DNA from: Celeribacter persicus
Lineage (GTDB): Bacteria > Pseudomonadota > Alphaproteobacteria > Rhodobacterales > Rhodobacteraceae
Length of the DNA: 64,000 nt
NCBI RefSeq assembly: GCF_003050785.1
Contig: NZ_QAOH01000001.1
Location: forward strand, 248,001-312,000
Direction of reading: 5' to 3'
Made by a program: the position numbers and the translations under genes. Positions 27,351 to 36,014 of the stretch are shown here, piece by piece; position 1 is the first letter of the stretch; each line of letters opens with the position of its first letter. A model generated the notes under the pieces. That model was given only the letters and a program-made list of their open reading frames with translations. It was not told the origin of the DNA and made no database searches.

Positions 27351-28211
27351 TTACTCGGCAGATGCCAGTCTGATCGTGGAGGGAGCGGTATCATTGGCCG
27401 CGAAAAGTTCTTTCGCTTCAACCAGCCAGTCGTCGTATTCCTCCTGCGTCACCACCTGCACGGTGATCGGCATGAAGGCATGATCCTTGCCGCAAAGCTC
27501 CGAACACTGGCCGAAGAAAGTGCCGGTCTTCTCCGCCTTGAACCAAAGCTCGGCGACGCGACCGGGCACAGCATCCTGTTTCACACCAAAGGCCGGAATG
27601 GTCCAGCTGTGGATCACATCGGCCCCGGTGACGCCCATGACAACGGTCTTGCCCACCGGCACCACCACCTTGTTGTCGGTCGCCAGAAGATAGAGGTCCT
27701 CGCTATAGCCGTTCGCCGCCAGTTCCTCGCGCGGCAACAGGAAGCTGTCGAAGGCAATGCCCTCATCGACATATTCATAGCCCCAGAACCATTGGTAGCC
27801 CGTCACCTTGATATAGATGTCGCCGTCCGGGATTTCCTGTTGCTTGAACAGAACCGGAAGGGAAAAGGCGCCGATCACCACGAGAATCACGATGGGGATC
27901 AGTGTCCAGGCCACCTCAACCGGTGTGTTGTGAGTGAACTTGGCCGGCGTCTTGTTGGTCCGGCTGTTGTAACGGACGATCACCCAGAGAATCAGGGCTG
28001 CGACAAAAAGGACGATTGCCGTGATGATCACGAGGATCATATGGTCCAATCCCTGAAGGTCGCGCGCCAGTTCGGTCGCCGCCGGCTGAAAGCCCATCTT
28101 GCCATCGACGGGCGCGCCGAGGAGTTCTCCCTCCTGGGCCAAAGCCGCTATCGGGGCGACTGTTGCGAGAAAAGTGGCCGCGAGAGCGGACCTGAGGGCG
28201 TGTATGCGCAT
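27351..28211 (-). CDS. ctaC: cytochrome c oxidase subunit II
   Basis: A 286-residue subunit with a signal peptide ([20 protein letters not shown], cleavage after LAQ or nearby), two membrane helices (about 50-125) and a periplasmic cupredoxin domain. The CuA site is visible as [12 protein letters not shown] with VIHSW upstream. GGAGG precedes the ATG. It is the first gene of the leftward oxidase operon and divergent from tldD. Confidence 0.96.
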   Translation of the reverse strand: MRIHALRSALAATFLATVAPIAALAQEGELLGAPVDGKMGFQPAATELARDLQGLDHMILVIITAIVLFVAALILWVIVRYNSRTNKTPAKFTHNTPVEVAWTLIPIVILVVIGAFSLPVLFKQQEIPDGDIYIKVTGYQWFWGYEYVDEGIAFDSFLLPREELAANGYSEDLYLLATDNKVVVPVGKTVVMGVTGADVIHSWTIPAFGVKQDAVPGRVAELWFKAEKTGTFFGQCSELCGKDHAFMPITVQVVTQEEYDDWLVEAKELFAANDTAPSTIRLASAE

Positions 28212-28383
28212 TTTTCCTCCGTTATTGCAATCGGGGCTTCCCCGCTGCAGCCCCGGTATTCCGGGTGCATTTTCATTGAGTCTGCTTTAACAGAAACCAT
28301 ATTAAGCGCATTGGAACAAGAATTCCGTGCTTTGACATGCGTGGTTTTTTGATCTGCCGCACCTTCAACCAAGGAGAATATCC

Positions 28384-29805
28384 GTGACCTCGGGACGTTT
28401 CGACCCTTTCAACACCAGCCTCGACCTTGAGAACGCGCTGACAATTCTGCGCGGTGCCGTGGCGGGCGCGGACGACGGGGAGCTGTTTCTGGAACGCCGC
28501 ACCTCCGAGGGTCTCGTGCTCGATGACGGTCGCATCCGCACCGCCTCCTTCGATGCCTCCGAAGGCTTCGGCCTGCGTGCCGTGCGGGGCGAAACGGCGG
28601 GCTACGCACATTCCACCGAAATTTCCGAAGCCGCGATCCGGCGTGCGTCCGAAACCGCACGTCTGGCCGTGGGCGACGGTGGTGGCACGTTGGCGGAGCC
28701 ACCGCGTCCCACGAATGTCAAGCTTTACACCGACGAGAACCCGCTCGAAGGGGCGGCCTTCGAGGTAAAGATCGACACGCTGCGCGAGATCGACGCCTAT
28801 CTGCGCGATCTCGATCCTCGCGTGGTGCAGGTCACCGCCTCGCTCGCAGCCTCGCATCAGGAGGTCTATATCCTGCGCCCCGAAGGCGGGCTGGTGTCCG
28901 ACGTGCGCCCGATGGCGCGGCTGTCGATCTCCGTCATCGTCGAACAGGCCGGGCGGCGCGAAAGCGGCAATGCGGGCGGCGGCGGGCGGTTTGGCCTCAC
29001 CGGTCTGATCGCACCCGATCACTGGAAAGGTGTGGCGCGTGAGGCGCTGCGCATCGCCGTGGTCAATCTTGGCGCCGTCCCCGCCCCCGCCGGTGTGATG
29101 GACGTGGCACTTGGACCGGGCTGGCCGGGGGTTTTGCTGCACGAAGCTGTGGGGCACGGGCTCGAAGGCGATTTCAACCGCAAGAAAACCTCCGCCTTCG
29201 CCGGGCTGATGGGACAACAAGTCGCCGCCAAAGGCGTCACTATTCTCGATGACGGCACCATCCCGGACCGACGCGGCTCGATCTCGGTCGATGACGAGGG
29301 CACCGCCTCGGAGAAAACCGTGCTGATTGAGGACGGTGTGCTCGTCGGCTATATGCAGGATCGTCAGAACGCCCGCCTCATGGGTGTCAAACCCACCGGC
29401 AACGGGCGGCGCGAAAGCTATGCCCACCCGCCGATGCCGCGCATGACCAACACCTATATGCTCGGCGGCGACATGGCCCCGGACGAGATTCTCTCCGGCA
29501 TGGACGACGGCATCTATGCGGTCGGTTTCTCCGGCGGGCAGGTCGACATCACCAACGGCAAGTTCGTGTTCAACTGCACCGAGGCCTACCGCGTCGAAAA
29601 GGGCCGCGTCGGCGCGCCAGTAAAGGGCGCCACACTGATCGGCGACGGGGCGACCGCGATGAAACATGTGCGCGCCATCGGCAATGACATGGCGCTTGAC
29701 CCCGGTGTCGGCAATTGCGGCAAGGCCGGGCAATGGGTGCCTGTGGGCGTGGGCCAGCCGACTCTGTTGATCGGCGGGCTGACCGTGGGTGGCTCGGGCA
29801 CCTGA
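28384..29805 (+). CDS. tldD: metalloprotease TldD
   Basis: TldD works with TldE/PmbA as a zinc protease that matures or degrades small peptides and antitoxins. The 473-residue protein has the metal motif HEAVGHG in LLHEAVGHGLEGDFN, plus GKFVFNCTEAYRVEKG and a C-terminal GQPTLLIGGLTVGGSGT. The partner gene is not in the window. A GTG start with AAGGAG upstream is used. Confidence 0.95.
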   Translation: MTSGRFDPFNTSLDLENALTILRGAVAGADDGELFLERRTSEGLVLDDGRIRTASFDASEGFGLRAVRGETAGYAHSTEISEAAIRRASETARLAVGDGGGTLAEPPRPTNVKLYTDENPLEGAAFEVKIDTLREIDAYLRDLDPRVVQVTASLAASHQEVYILRPEGGLVSDVRPMARLSISVIVEQAGRRESGNAGGGGRFGLTGLIAPDHWKGVAREALRIAVVNLGAVPAPAGVMDVALGPGWPGVLLHEAVGHGLEGDFNRKKTSAFAGLMGQQVAAKGVTILDDGTIPDRRGSISVDDEGTASEKTVLIEDGVLVGYMQDRQNARLMGVKPTGNGRRESYAHPPMPRMTNTYMLGGDMAPDEILSGMDDGIYAVGFSGGQVDITNGKFVFNCTEAYRVEKGRVGAPVKGATLIGDGATAMKHVRAIGNDMALDPGVGNCGKAGQWVPVGVGQPTLLIGGLTVGGSGT

Positions 29806-29843
29806 TCCCCCTTTGCATTCCTGAAATGTGCATTCTTGAAATG

Positions 29844-29891
29844 ACTGCGCGCTGTTCGGGCTTGGGAAAGCTGAACAGCACGCAGTTTTTT
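29844..29891 (+). terminator. long imperfect terminator hairpin after tldD
   Basis: ACTGCG, GCTGTTC and GCTT pair in order with AAGC, GAACAGC and CGCAGT, giving a stem of about 17 pairs with small bulges, followed by six Ts. Two copies of a 14-base near-repeat (GCATTC-c/t-TGAAATG, 29815 and 29830) lie immediately before the stem. Confidence 0.88.
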
Positions 29892-29961
29892 GCTGTCCCG
29901 TCAGGAGGCAGAGGTAAAAAATGCGGCCCGGCGGGTAAAATCGTGAAGTTTCGGGAATTTG

Positions 29962-29980
29962 GTAACCGCTCATTAACCAT
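29962..29980 (+). promoter_or_regulatory. CtrA-type binding site upstream of dprA
   Basis: GTAA-N7-TTAA followed by CCAT. This is one mismatch from the full TTAA-N7-TTAA CtrA box, and the right half is the perfect half-site TTAACCAT. It lies about 45 bases before the dprA start codon. Control of DNA-uptake genes, dprA among them, by CtrA is known in Rhodobacter capsulatus; the site here is inferred from sequence. Confidence 0.6.
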
Positions 29981-30024
29981 TTTGAGGGATTCTGTGAGGG
30001 CAAGAGACGGAGAGAGTTGGTTCC

Positions 30025-31173
30025 TTGGATTTCATCCCTTCCCACCACCCCCTCACCCCACCCCACACTGAGGAAGATCGGGCCGACTGGCTCCGGCTCT
30101 TGCGCTCTCGCCGCGTTGGCGTCAGCACGTTTTATCGGATGATGCGCGACTACGGCTCCGCCACGCAGGCGCTTGAGGCCCTTCCCCAAATTGCTCGCGA
30201 CGCCGGTGTGTCCGAATATCAGATTTGCCCCAAAGGCGTGATCGAGGCCGAGCTGCGCGCCGGACGAAAACAGGGCGCACGCCTGATTCTGCGCACCGAT
30301 GCCGATTACCCGCCCCTTCTCGCCCTGATCGAAGACGCCCCGCCCGCGCTTTGGGTGAAGGGTGATCTTTCCCTTTTGGAACGTCCCGCTCTGGCCGTGG
30401 TGGGCGCACGCAATGCTTCCTCGCTCGGCACCCGTTTTGCCCGCACCCTGTCGCGGGAACTCGGTGCCGAAGGATTCTCCATCGCCTCGGGTCTTGCTCG
30501 CGGCATCGACGCCAGCGCCCATGAAGCTGCGCTTGAGACCGGCACGATTGCCGTGCTGGCCGGAGGTCTCGACGAGATTTACCCGAGCGAGAACACCGCA
30601 CTTTACCATAGCATTGCCGAGAAGGGCCTTTTGGTGTCCGAACAGCCCTTCGGCATGAAGCCCTTTGCCCGGCATTTCCCGATGCGCAACCGCATCGTTT
30701 CGGGGCTCGCGCACGCCACCATCGTGGTTGAGGCCGCCGCCCGCTCCGGCTCCCTCCTGACTGCGGGCAATGCGCTTGATCAGGGGCGGGAGGTCATGGC
30801 GGTGCCCGGTCATCCTTTCGATGCGCGCTCCGCCGGATGCAACCTCCTGCTGCGCGACGGGGCAACGCTCATTCGCAGCGCGCGAGATGTGATCGACACG
30901 CTGGCCGCCGCGTCCCCTCTGGCGCAGACCGCAATGGAAACGCCCGAAACGGCCATCCCCGTACCGGAGGCCCCCTTGGAGACCCGCAATCTCGCCGACC
31001 ACGCCGCCCTGCACAGTGAAATCCTCGCCCGCCTCGCGGGCGCGCCGCTGCCGGAGGATGATCTGATTCGCGACATCGGCATTCCGGCGGACCGGGTCAG
31101 CTCGGAAATTCTCAACCTCGAACTGGAGGGCCGGATTTTCCGCAAACCCGGTGGGCTTCTGGCCTTGGGCTAG
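30025..31173 (+). CDS. dprA: DNA processing protein DprA
   Basis: DprA protects incoming single-stranded DNA and loads RecA during transformation, and in Rhodobacterales also during gene transfer agent uptake. The 382-residue product has an N-terminal SAM-like region (LRSRRVGVSTFYRMM), the Rossmann core with VVGARNASSLGT, ASGLARGIDASAH and GGLDEIYPSENTALY, and a C-terminal winged-helix region (LPEDDLIRDIGIPADRVSSE). The start is TTG at 30025, because an in-frame stop lies just upstream and the next Met would remove part of the SAM domain. Confidence 0.93.
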   Translation: MDFIPSHHPLTPPHTEEDRADWLRLLRSRRVGVSTFYRMMRDYGSATQALEALPQIARDAGVSEYQICPKGVIEAELRAGRKQGARLILRTDADYPPLLALIEDAPPALWVKGDLSLLERPALAVVGARNASSLGTRFARTLSRELGAEGFSIASGLARGIDASAHEAALETGTIAVLAGGLDEIYPSENTALYHSIAEKGLLVSEQPFGMKPFARHFPMRNRIVSGLAHATIVVEAAARSGSLLTAGNALDQGREVMAVPGHPFDARSAGCNLLLRDGATLIRSARDVIDTLAAASPLAQTAMETPETAIPVPEAPLETRNLADHAALHSEILARLAGAPLPEDDLIRDIGIPADRVSSEILNLELEGRIFRKPGGLLALG

Positions 31174-31203
31174 GATAACCCGAGTCGCGTGTTTGCCCTC
31201 CCG

Positions 31204-31665
31204 TCACTTCAACGGACAATATCCGTGCAAAACGTCCACGAAGACGCTGCAATAGGGTTCGCGCGCAAACCAGACATCGGTCGCGCCAATGCTGTGATCG
31301 ACCACGGCCCATTGATCGCCCTCGCGGATCAGGAAGGCGATGACATCAATCCCACCGACTTCCTCGAAGAAATAGGCATCCTCGCCGAAATATCGCACCA
31401 TGGGGGTCTCATTGATGTCTATCGCACCGCCGCCCGGACGCTGCGGCGAGAGGATGGCAAAGGCGTGATCGCCACTCGCGCGCAATTGCCGCACCACGAA
31501 TTCCACCGGACGCCCCAGCCGCCATTCCACCACAGGCCGGATCGCGTTCATCAGTTGCGCCCGCTCGACCGTGCCACGCGCCGGTTCATGCCAGTTCTGT
31601 GCAAACCCGAGCTGTGGCAGGACCAACATCACCCCTGCCACGATCCATTGCCGAACGTATCTCAT
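31204..31665 (-). CDS. small secreted protein of unknown function (153 aa)
   Basis: Not recognised. The signal peptide is clear (MRYVRQWIVAGVMLVLPQLG, cleavage near GFA-QN). The mature ~130 residues contain no membrane segment; WHEPARGTVERAQLMNAIRP and WRLGRPVEFVVRQL suggest a small alpha/beta domain. Two cysteines near the C-terminus (EPYCSVF and GYCPLK) could form a disulfide. The start at 31665 has GGAGAG about 5 bases upstream. It is convergent with dprA and divergent from topA. Confidence 0.75.
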   Translation of the reverse strand: MRYVRQWIVAGVMLVLPQLGFAQNWHEPARGTVERAQLMNAIRPVVEWRLGRPVEFVVRQLRASGDHAFAILSPQRPGGGAIDINETPMVRYFGEDAYFFEEVGGIDVIAFLIREGDQWAVVDHSIGATDVWFAREPYCSVFVDVLHGYCPLK

Positions 31666-31818
31666 GACGCACTCTCCATGCTCGAAAACCTGCCCGATCC
31701 TCGCGCATTCAGCGCCGACGGGGAACAATAATCCTGCCAGCGCATTGACAATCCCACATCGCTCAGCCCATTTTCCGCCGCCATAAGACCCCCCGTTTCA
31801 GAATCCTGAGGACAGTCC

Positions 31819-34455
31819 ATGCCCGTTGTTGTCGTCGAATCCCCGGCAAAGGCCAAAACGATCAACAAGTATCTCGGCAAGGATTACACCGTGCTCGCCT
31901 CCTACGGCCACGTCCGCGATCTTCCGGCCAAGGATGGCTCAGTCGATCCCGAACACGATTTCGACATGACCTGGGAGATCGGCGCGGACAGTCGCAAGCA
32001 TGTCAAGGCCATCGCGGATGCGCTCAAGGACGACGACGCCCTGATCCTCGCCACCGACCCCGATCGCGAGGGGGAGGCGATTTCGTGGCACTTGCAGGAG
32101 GCGCTGACCAAACGCAAGGCGATCAAGAAGTCCACAGCCGTGTCACGTGTGACCTTCAACGCGATCACCAAGCCCGCCATTCTGGAAGCGATGAAACACC
32201 CGCGTCAGGTCGATGCGCCGCTGGTCGATGCCTATCTGGCGCGCCGCGCGCTCGACTACCTCGTGGGCTTCAACCTTTCGCCGGTTCTCTGGCGCAAACT
32301 GCCGGGCGCACGCTCGGCGGGTCGGGTGCAGTCCGTCTGCCTACGTCTCATTGTCGAACGCGAGATGGAGATCGAGGCTTTCAATCCCCAGGAATACTGG
32401 TCGGTGAAGGCGATGCTGGAGACCCCGCGCGGGCAGAGTTTCGAAGCCCGGCTGACACAACTTTCCGGCAAGAAGCTCGACAAGTTCGACCTCAAGGATC
32501 GGATGCGCGCGGAAATGGCCGTTCAGGCCGTGTCGTCCCGCGCGCTCAAGGTGATTTCGGTCGAGGCGAAACCCGCCTCCCGCAACCCTTCCGCTCCCTT
32601 CATGACCTCGACGCTTCAGCAAGAGGCCAGCCGCAAATTCGGCATGGGTGCGCGCCAGACGATGAACGCGGCACAGCGGCTCTATGAGGCAGGGCTGATC
32701 ACCTATATGCGGACCGACGGTATCGACATGGCCCCCGAGGCCGTGGCGCAGGCACGCGATGCGATCGAATCGCGCTATGGCGACAAATACGTCCCCTCCT
32801 CCCCACGCATCTACAAGAACAAGGCGAAGAACGCGCAGGAGGCGCATGAATGTATCCGTCCGACGGATATGTTCGCCGCCCCCGACAAGGTGAAATTGAC
32901 GGAGGCCGATCAGCGCAAGCTCTATGACCTGATCTGGAAACGCACGATTGCCTGCCAGATGGAGGGCGCAAAGCTTGAGCGCACCACGGTGGACATTGCC
33001 TCCGACGACCAAGAGGTCATGCTGCGCGCCACCGGTCAGGTTGTGGTGTTTGACGGGTTCATGGCGGTATACACTGAGGGCCGCGACGATGTGGAGGAGG
33101 ACGACGAAGGCCGCCTGCCGCAGATCATGCAAGGCGAGCCTTTGAAGAAAGTCGCGGGCGCTCTCAAAGCCGAAGCGGCGGAAAAAGAGGCGGTTCTGGG
33201 CGCGGAAGGCGCCGTTCTGGGCCTGCAACACCACACCAACCCGCCGCCGCGTTACACCGAGGCCACTTTGGTGAAACGTATGGAAGAGTTGGGCATCGGG
33301 CGTCCGTCCACCTACGCCTCCGTGCTTTCGACCATCGTCGACCGCGAATATGTCCGCAAGGAACAGAACCGCCTGATCCCGGAGGACAAGGGGCGGATCG
33401 TCACGATCTTCCTGATGAATTTCTTCCGCAAATATGTTGGCTACGAATTCACCGCCAATCTCGAAGAGCAGCTCGACGAAATTTCGGCAGGCGATCTGGA
33501 TTACAAAGAGGTGCTCGCACGGTTCTGGCGCGATTTCCATGCCGCCATCGAAGAGACCAGCGAGCTGCGGATTTCCGAAGTTCTCGACAAACTGGACGAG
33601 GCGCTCGCGCCCCAGCTTTACCCGCCGCGTGAAGACGGCTCCGATCCGCGCATCTGTCCGAAATGCGGCCAAGGGCAGTTGCATCTGAAAACCTCGCGCA
33701 CCGGCGGGTTTGTCGGCTGTTCGAACTATCCCGAATGCACCTACACGCGTCCCATCGCGGGCGAAGGCGCCGAAGGCGACGAACGTCTTCTGGGCGAGGA
33801 CAATGGCGACGAGATCTGGCTCAAGTCCGGGCGTTTCGGGCCTTATGTCCAACGCGGCGAGCCGACGCCGGAGAACAAGAAACCGCCCCGCGCCTCCCTG
33901 CCGAAAGGCTGGTCGAAGGACGATATGGACCTTGAGAAGGCACTGACGCTTCTGAACCTCCCGCGCGAAATCGGTCAGCACCCGGAGGGCGGCATGATCA
34001 CCGCCAATTTCGGACGTTTCGGCCCCTATCTCATGCACCAACTGCCGGACGAGGCGAAGCCGGTTTACGCCAACCTCAAAGACCCGAACGACGTGTTCGA
34101 GATCGGCATGAACCGGGCGGTCGAACTGATCACCGAGAAGCGCAACAATCCGGGGCGCGGGCGGACAGCGTCGGCGGCGAAACCGCTCAAGGAACTGGGC
34201 GAGCATCCCGGAGAGGGCGGACCGGTTCAGGTGCTCGACGGACGGTACGGGCCCTATGTGAAATGGGGCAAGGTGAACGCGACCCTGCCGAAGGACGTGA
34301 AGCCCGAGGATCTGAGCATGGAGCAGGCGGTGGAGCTGATCACGGCGAAGGCCGCGAAAGGCGGCAAAAAGACTGCAAGGAAAGCTGCGCCGAAAACGAC
34401 AGCGGCCAAGAAGCCAGCTGCGAAGAAGGCCACCGGGAAAAAGACGACCTCATAA
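31819..34455 (+). CDS. topA: DNA topoisomerase I
   Basis: Type IA topoisomerase that relaxes negative supercoils. The 878-residue protein has the TOPRIM domain (Glu7 in VVVVESPAKA, DPDREGE at 80-86), the active-site Tyr296 in GLITYMRTDG, and a C-terminal zinc ribbon (CPKCGQGQ with CSNYPEC). Repeated topoisomerase C-terminal domains (SGRFGPYV, FGRFGPYL, DGRYGPYVKWGK) and a Lys/Ala-rich tail follow. It has its own terminator. Confidence 0.97.
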   Translation: MPVVVVESPAKAKTINKYLGKDYTVLASYGHVRDLPAKDGSVDPEHDFDMTWEIGADSRKHVKAIADALKDDDALILATDPDREGEAISWHLQEALTKRKAIKKSTAVSRVTFNAITKPAILEAMKHPRQVDAPLVDAYLARRALDYLVGFNLSPVLWRKLPGARSAGRVQSVCLRLIVEREMEIEAFNPQEYWSVKAMLETPRGQSFEARLTQLSGKKLDKFDLKDRMRAEMAVQAVSSRALKVISVEAKPASRNPSAPFMTSTLQQEASRKFGMGARQTMNAAQRLYEAGLITYMRTDGIDMAPEAVAQARDAIESRYGDKYVPSSPRIYKNKAKNAQEAHECIRPTDMFAAPDKVKLTEADQRKLYDLIWKRTIACQMEGAKLERTTVDIASDDQEVMLRATGQVVVFDGFMAVYTEGRDDVEEDDEGRLPQIMQGEPLKKVAGALKAEAAEKEAVLGAEGAVLGLQHHTNPPPRYTEATLVKRMEELGIGRPSTYASVLSTIVDREYVRKEQNRLIPEDKGRIVTIFLMNFFRKYVGYEFTANLEEQLDEISAGDLDYKEVLARFWRDFHAAIEETSELRISEVLDKLDEALAPQLYPPREDGSDPRICPKCGQGQLHLKTSRTGGFVGCSNYPECTYTRPIAGEGAEGDERLLGEDNGDEIWLKSGRFGPYVQRGEPTPENKKPPRASLPKGWSKDDMDLEKALTLLNLPREIGQHPEGGMITANFGRFGPYLMHQLPDEAKPVYANLKDPNDVFEIGMNRAVELITEKRNNPGRGRTASAAKPLKELGEHPGEGGPVQVLDGRYGPYVKWGKVNATLPKDVKPEDLSMEQAVELITAKAAKGGKKTARKAAPKTTAAKKPAAKKATGKKTTS

Positions 34456-34531
34456 AAGGAAGTCGCAGGATCGGATGCAAATCCGGCGGTCGATGGCTGA
34501 GGGCCTTTGCGACCGTGGCACGGTCAAAAAG

Positions 34532-34560
34532 AAAGGGCGCCCGCGAGCGCCCTTTTTCTT
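34532..34560. terminator. terminator between topA and the bactofilin-like gene
   Basis: AAAGGGCGC pairs with GCGCCCTTT across CCGCGA and is followed by TTCTT on the forward strand. It lies between two convergent stops and can work in both directions. Confidence 0.9.
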
Positions 34561-34567
34561 GTGGAGA

Positions 34568-34795
34568 TCAGGTCGCGGGATGCAATCGCCCACCTTGGTT
34601 GTGGATACAGCCGCCGACCATCGCCTTGAGATAGAGCGCCGCGCCGGGTTTCACCACGACATTGCCGCCGACCATGCCCTTGAGGGTCAGTTCGACACCC
34701 TCCTCGATCACTGCGTCTTTTGCGATCATCCCCTCGAAGGTGCCGCTCTTCGAGAAGATATGGTTGCCGCGGATCATGGAATAAAGCTGGGACAT
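34568..34795 (-). CDS. small bactofilin-like beta-solenoid protein (75 aa)
   Basis: A 75-residue protein whose residues ~18-65 show short repeats with the V/I-x-x-G-A rhythm of polymer-forming bactofilins (DAVIEEGVELTLKGMVGG, NVVVKPGAALYLKAMVGG). Two copies of KGMVGG/KAMVGG are visible about 20 residues apart. Bactofilins are usually over 100 residues, so this would be a minimal one or a domain-sized relative. The start at 34795 follows GGAGGAG. A perfect CtrA-type box lies about 55 bases upstream. Function is unknown; a structural or cell-cycle role is inferred. Confidence 0.7.
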   Translation of the reverse strand: MSQLYSMIRGNHIFSKSGTFEGMIAKDAVIEEGVELTLKGMVGGNVVVKPGAALYLKAMVGGCIHNQGGRLHPAT

Positions 34796-34847
34796 GATAT
34801 TCTCCTCCAAAGTTATGACTCCCAAGTTAAAGAGTTCGCCCGCTTTA

Positions 34848-34862
34848 TTAACAAAACGTTAA
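34848..34862. promoter_or_regulatory. CtrA-type box (TTAA-N7-TTAA)
   Basis: A perfect match to the full CtrA recognition sequence, 53-67 bases upstream of the start codon of the leftward bactofilin-like gene. It overlaps by two bases the terminator of the metallo-hydrolase gene. Binding is inferred from the sequence only. Confidence 0.6.
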
Positions 34863-34886
34863 AGGCGCCCCCGAGGGAGCGCCTTT
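34861..34886 (-). terminator. hairpin after the persulfide dioxygenase-like gene
   Basis: AAAGGCGC and GCGCCTTT form a perfect 8-base stem just past the leftward stop codon. The only Ts on the 3' side are within the stem, so efficiency is uncertain. Confidence 0.6.
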
Positions 34887-34893
34887 CCGCCGA

Positions 34894-35793
34894 TCAGTGT
34901 TTCGGCTCAAACCGGTTCAGCGGGATACGCAGCACCGCCCGACCCTTGTCGTCGGGCTCCGGCAGACGACCGCCACGAATGTTGATTTGCAGCGCATACA
35001 GCATCTGTTTCGGCAGCGGCAATGTCGCATCGCGGGCATCCCGCGTGGCGATGAATTCCTCTTTGCTGATGCCGTCTTTCACATGGATATTCGAGGCTTT
35101 ATGTTCGGCCACCGTCGCCATGCAGGCCTCTTTCCGGCCCCCCTTGCGATAGTCGTGACCGACAAAAACGCGGGTGTCCCCCGGCATCGCCAGAATGGCC
35201 TGCAAACTGTCCCAAAGCTCCTCGGAAGAACCTCCCGGAAAGTCGGCGCGCGAGGTTCCGCTGTCGGGCACCATGAAGGTGTCATGGGCAAAAACCGCAT
35301 CGCCGATCACATAGGAAACCGACGCCAGAGTGTGACCGGTTGAGAGAATCACCTTCGCGGTCAGACTGCCGATGCCGAATTCATCGCCCGGTTCGAACAG
35401 GCGGTCCCAGTAATCGTCGCGATTCTTGAGACTGTCGTCGGCATAGAGATCGGCCCAGATGTTCTGCACCTCAAGCACCTTGCGCCCGATCGCCTGCGGT
35501 GCGCCCAGCTTTTGCGCCAGATAGGGCGCGGCGGAGAAGTGGTCGGCATGAGGATGCGTGTCGAGCACCCAGACCACCTTCAGCCCCTGCTCTTTCACAT
35601 AGGCGAGGATTTCATCGGCGCTGGCAGTCCAGGTTGCACCGGCTGCCGGATCGAAGTCGAGCACCGGGTCGATGATCGCGGCGGCCTTGGTTTTCGGGTC
35701 TGAGACCACATATTGCCAGGACCCTGTGACCTCCTCGTAAAAGGCGGCCACGTCGGGGCTGCCGGGGGTTTGAGACGCTGCGAAAAATTGCAT
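34894..35793 (-). CDS. MBL-fold hydrolase, persulfide dioxygenase/Blh-like
   Basis: A 299-residue cytoplasmic metallo-hydrolase. Its metal site reads THPHADH, with a further His in STGHTLASVSY, an acidic FAHDTFM and GHDY. The N-terminus (VTGSWQYVVSDPKTKAAAII, then DPVLDFDPAAG) and C-terminus match the Blh / ETHE1-like persulfide dioxygenase group, which oxidises glutathione persulfide to sulfite during sulfide detoxification. The promoter carries an ATTC-N8-GAAT inverted repeat of the SqrR/BigR type, which supports the sulfide role. No rhodanese domain or sulfide:quinone oxidoreductase is adjacent. Confidence 0.88.
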   Translation of the reverse strand: MQFFAASQTPGSPDVAAFYEEVTGSWQYVVSDPKTKAAAIIDPVLDFDPAAGATWTASADEILAYVKEQGLKVVWVLDTHPHADHFSAAPYLAQKLGAPQAIGRKVLEVQNIWADLYADDSLKNRDDYWDRLFEPGDEFGIGSLTAKVILSTGHTLASVSYVIGDAVFAHDTFMVPDSGTSRADFPGGSSEELWDSLQAILAMPGDTRVFVGHDYRKGGRKEACMATVAEHKASNIHVKDGISKEEFIATRDARDATLPLPKQMLYALQINIRGGRLPEPDDKGRAVLRIPLNRFEPKH

Positions 35794-35821
35794 GGGAATC
35801 TCCCTTGTCGTGCGTTGATTT

Positions 35822-35843
35822 CATATTCTGTTGATTGAATATG
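35822..35843. promoter_or_regulatory. SqrR/BigR-type operator
   Basis: CATATTC-N8-GAATATG, a perfect 7-base inverted repeat with the ATTC-N8-GAAT core recognised by the persulfide-sensing repressors SqrR and BigR. It lies 29-50 bases upstream of the metallo-hydrolase start and overlaps its putative -10 hexamer, as expected for a repressor site. Confidence 0.75.
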
Positions 35844-35865
35844 TTTTGTCTCGGTAGAATTTCAA
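35836..35865 (-). promoter_or_regulatory. putative promoter of the persulfide dioxygenase-like gene
   Basis: Reading leftward, TTGAAA (35865-35860) and TATTCA (35841-35836) are separated by 18 bases. The -10 falls inside the SqrR/BigR-type operator. Both hexamers are partial matches to the housekeeping consensus. Confidence 0.45.
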
Positions 35866-36014
35866 GTCCGACAAAAACCGTAAGCCAATTTGTCGCAGAA
35901 CACATCTGTTCACAGCACGGACCATCCTCGTTGCGGCGCAGCATGTGATTGACTTGCAGGGGCAGAACCCGGTTAATCGGCGCAATGGATTTCAGGATGT
36001 TCGGGAGGAGCAAG

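Noticed and set aside
28273-31014. 913-codon leftward frame opposite tldD and dprA
   Set aside because: Antisense to two clear genes, with no domain-like sequence and no ribosome binding site.
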